The notes under the pieces are model-generated. The model saw only the letters and a program-made list of their open reading frames with translations, made no database searches and was not told the DNA's origin. The position numbers and the translations under genes were made by a program. Below, in pieces: positions 5,145 to 6,830 of a DNA stretch of 6,830 bases (its first letter is position 1; every line of letters begins with the position of its first letter). Location of the stretch: contig JAEELU010000037.1 in assembly GCA_016282815.1 (NCBI GenBank), positions 1 to 6,830 of the forward strand, written 5' to 3'. This stretch comes from Acholeplasmatales bacterium (GTDB taxonomy: Bacteria; Bacillota_I; Bacilli_A; Acholeplasmatales; Anaeroplasmataceae).

Positions 5145-5897
5145 ATGGTTTTATTAGTTGATGTAGGAAATTCAAATATTGTATTTGCATTTTCTAATTT
5201 AGAAAAAATTAATAAAAGCTATAGAATTAAGACTCTTACAGATAAAACAAGTGATGAGTATTATATATTATTAAAATCAATGCTTGATACTTGTAAGTTT
5301 GAGAGTGTTATTATTTCTAGTGTTGTTCCTGTTGTAACAAGCGCATTAAAAAAGCTATTTAAGTCATATTATGACATTGATAGCATTATCGTTGGACCTG
5401 GTGTAAAAACTGGTGTTCAATTGAAGGTTGATGATCCTAAAACAGTAGGAGCTGATATCATTTGTGATTGTAGCGGTGCTATGATTTATTCTGATGAGGC
5501 TATTATTGTTGATTTGGGTACAGCAACAAAATATATTTATGTAAAGGGTAATGTATTCTATGGCTGTAGTATCGCTCCAGGCGTATCTATAAGCATGAAG
5601 GCATTAATATCTAATGCAGCATTATTACCTAATATCGAATTTACTGAACCAAAAAGGGTTATCGCAACTAACACTATGGCCTGTATGCAATCAGGTGTTA
5701 TTTTAGGTAGCGCAAGCCAGGTTGATGGTATGGTTGATAGAATCAAGGCTGAAATCGGTAAGGATGATATTAATGTATATGCTACAGGAGGATTATCAGG
5801 TGTGATAGTTCCTTTATGTAAGAATAAGATAGAGCTAAAGCCTGATTTAACACTTGAGGGCTTATTAGCAATATATAAAAAAAATATGGTAGCTTAA
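5145..5897 (+). CDS. coaX: Type III pantothenate kinase
   Basis: CoaX phosphorylates pantothenate with ATP to 4'-phosphopantothenate, the first committed step of coenzyme A synthesis. It is a cytoplasmic dimer of the ASKHA fold and usually needs a monovalent cation. The 250 residues match the family. Phosphate-binding motif DVGNSNIVFAF is at 6-16 (Asp6, Asn9); VGPGVKTG at 83-90; PKTVGADIICDCSGA at 98-112 with the catalytic-region Asp104; second ATP motif VDLGTATKYI at 122-131; CSIAPGVSISMKAL at 141-154; and TGGLSGVIVP at 214-223. In the GAD motif the family commonly has GADR..N, while here the Arg position is Ile105 and the Asn position Asp108. AAGGAG at 5133-5138 is six bases before the ATG, and the start matches the family's short N-terminus. 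It follows the S-component gene, forming an import-and-trap pair. Its stop codon is in the loop of the downstream palindrome. Confidence 0.96.
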   Translation: MVLLVDVGNSNIVFAFSNLEKINKSYRIKTLTDKTSDEYYILLKSMLDTCKFESVIISSVVPVVTSALKKLFKSYYDIDSIIVGPGVKTGVQLKVDDPKTVGADIICDCSGAMIYSDEAIIVDLGTATKYIYVKGNVFYGCSIAPGVSISMKALISNAALLPNIEFTEPKRVIATNTMACMQSGVILGSASQVDGMVDRIKAEIGKDDINVYATGGLSGVIVPLCKNKIELKPDLTLEGLLAIYKKNMVA

Positions 5898-5910
5898 TTG
5901 CTACCATTTT
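5886..5910 (+). terminator. Palindromic hairpin, probable weak terminator, over the coaX stop
   Basis: ATGGTAGC (5886-5893) pairs perfectly with GCTACCAT (5900-5907) around TTAATT, making a 22-bp perfect palindrome with the same size and loop as the dnaJ terminator. The TAA stop (5895-5897) is in the loop. The T tract is short (TTTT, then GTATTTG), so termination may be partial. That would let transcription continue into the hydrolase gene, which has no room for its own promoter here. Confidence 0.7.
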
Positions 5911-5916
5911 GTATTT

Positions 5917-5925
5917 GAGGTGATC
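5917..5925 (+). promoter_or_regulatory. Unusually long ribosome binding site of the hydrolase gene
   Basis: GAGGTGATC is a nine-base uninterrupted complement to the 16S rRNA 3' end (anti-SD core extended through ATCACCTC), with the ATG at 5928. It is the longest match in the window. It fixes the start and may compensate for low message from read-through past the preceding hairpin. Confidence 0.8.
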
Positions 5926-5927
5926 TT

Positions 5928-6830
5928 ATGCTAGTACTATGGATAACATTAGGAGTATTAGGACTATTAATAGTTTTAGTAATAACATTATTTATAGCTG
6001 TTCTAACTGCTCATAATAAAATGTTTAATAAAAGATATATGCCACCAAAGATTGATTCATATACTGCTGAGGAATTCGAGTTAGAATGCCAAAGGGTAGA
6101 AATCAATCATAAGGGTGAATTTATTAGAGGCTATATTTATACATATGGTGAATATGATAAGAATAAAATAGTAGTATTCTGCCATGGTATGGCATCTACT
6201 AAGGAATCATATTTACAGGAAATAGCCTATTTAGCGCATAATGGATTAATGGTATTAGCATTTGATTATTTTGGAACAAATGAATCAGATGGATATCTTG
6301 GAGGCTTCGCTAATAGCTTATATTCTACAAACATAGTTATTGATTATATAAAAGCTAATAGTGAGCTTAAGGATAAGGATATCTATGTTTGTGGGCACTC
6401 ATGGGGAGGCTATGCAGCACTTAATATCGTTAAATTTCATAATGATATTAAGGGTATTCTAGCACTTGCTCCTGTTGTAAGTTTTAAGAAGATATTAAGA
6501 GAATCAAAAAAGAAGAGAAATATCTTCGTTACATTATTATTAATGCTTATTGAAGAAATGAAATACGACAAATTCGCAAGCTGTGATGGGCTTAATTCAC
6601 TTAAGGACTACAATGGTAAAATATTAATAGCTCAATCTACTAATGATCATGAGGTTCCATTTAATTCATCACTTGGCTATCTAAGGGATGGGCTTGGTAC
6701 TAAGGCAGAATACATCATCAATGAGGATAGATTCCATAACCCTGATTATAAGAAGGAGGCTGTAGATAAGCTAATGGCCTTTTATAGTGAGGTAGGTAAA
6801 TATTCTGGTGATGAATTAGTAGAGTTTATG
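5928..6830 (+). CDS. Membrane-anchored alpha/beta hydrolase (3' end beyond window)
   Basis: An open frame of 301 codons with no stop before the window end encodes an alpha/beta-hydrolase-fold serine hydrolase. One N-terminal hydrophobic segment (about residues 4-28, LWITLGVLGLLIVLVITLF) has no cleavage-like site and is probably a signal anchor. HGM at 86-88 is the oxyanion-strand motif and AFDYFG at 111-116 follows. The nucleophile elbow is GHSWGG at 156-161 (Ser158). Asp240 in TNDHEVP and His270 in DRFHNP complete a credible catalytic triad, so the fold is essentially complete and only a C-terminal tail is missing. The family includes peptidases, lipases and acyl esterases of the YkkA/BAAT/Hydrolase_4 kind; the substrate cannot be told. 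It lies 30 bases after coaX, behind a palindromic hairpin, with a nine-base ribosome binding site. Confidence 0.9.
   Translation, partial: MLVLWITLGVLGLLIVLVITLFIAVLTAHNKMFNKRYMPPKIDSYTAEEFELECQRVEINHKGEFIRGYIYTYGEYDKNKIVVFCHGMASTKESYLQEIAYLAHNGLMVLAFDYFGTNESDGYLGGFANSLYSTNIVIDYIKANSELKDKDIYVCGHSWGGYAALNIVKFHNDIKGILALAPVVSFKKILRESKKKRNIFVTLLLMLIEEMKYDKFASCDGLNSLKDYNGKILIAQSTNDHEVPFNSSLGYLRDGLGTKAEYIINEDRFHNPDYKKEAVDKLMAFYSEVGKYSGDELVEFM

Noticed and set aside
5558..5746. Minus-strand open frame of 62 codons
   Set aside because: It lies inside coaX, is antisense to conserved CoaX motifs, and has no initiation signals.

Overview
The window is an AT-rich stretch of chromosome from a low-GC Gram-positive-type bacterium. 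The grounds are strong AAGGAG/GGAGG ribosome binding sites, near-consensus TATAAT promoters, compact intrinsic terminators, and the gene order dnaJ ... rsmE - mtaB - rpsU, which is the classical Firmicutes heat-shock/translation locus. Very heavy A/T codon use and the small membrane and hypothetical proteins would suit a Mollicutes-like or Erysipelotrichia-like lineage, for example a gut-derived genome. That placement is an inference. The code looks standard: every Trp I can see is TGG, and no gene ends in TGA.

Region 1 (1-235): the 3' end of dnaJ and its intrinsic terminator. Region 2 (246-3273): a strong promoter drives an unrecognised 215-residue protein with two C-terminal membrane segments, then rsmE (16S rRNA m3U1498 methyltransferase) and mtaB (tRNA ms2t6A37 methylthiotransferase), which are tightly packed or overlapping. 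rpsU (ribosomal protein bS21, 57 residues) follows with its own extended -10 promoter, a very strong ribosome binding site and a terminator. In Bacillus-type genomes prmA usually sits between dnaJ and rsmE; here the membrane protein takes that place.

Region 3 (3290-4360): a two-gene unit with its own promoter and terminator, encoding a cytoplasmic SGNH/GDSL esterase of the rhamnogalacturonan acetylesterase type and an unrecognised 102-residue protein. Region 4 (4371-5910): a promoter and a short, possibly structured leader precede an ECF transporter S component and coaX (type III pantothenate kinase). This reads as a vitamin-salvage module that imports pantothenate and phosphorylates it toward coenzyme A. 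Region 5 (5917-6830): a membrane-anchored alpha/beta hydrolase with an intact catalytic triad, cut by the window end.

No mobile element, CRISPR array, tRNA or rRNA was seen. The points most worth a second look are a terminator-like GC-rich hairpin inside rsmE at its domain boundary, the short leader before the S component, stop codons placed in the loops of terminator hairpins, and the unrecognised membrane protein in the dnaJ-rsmE slot.
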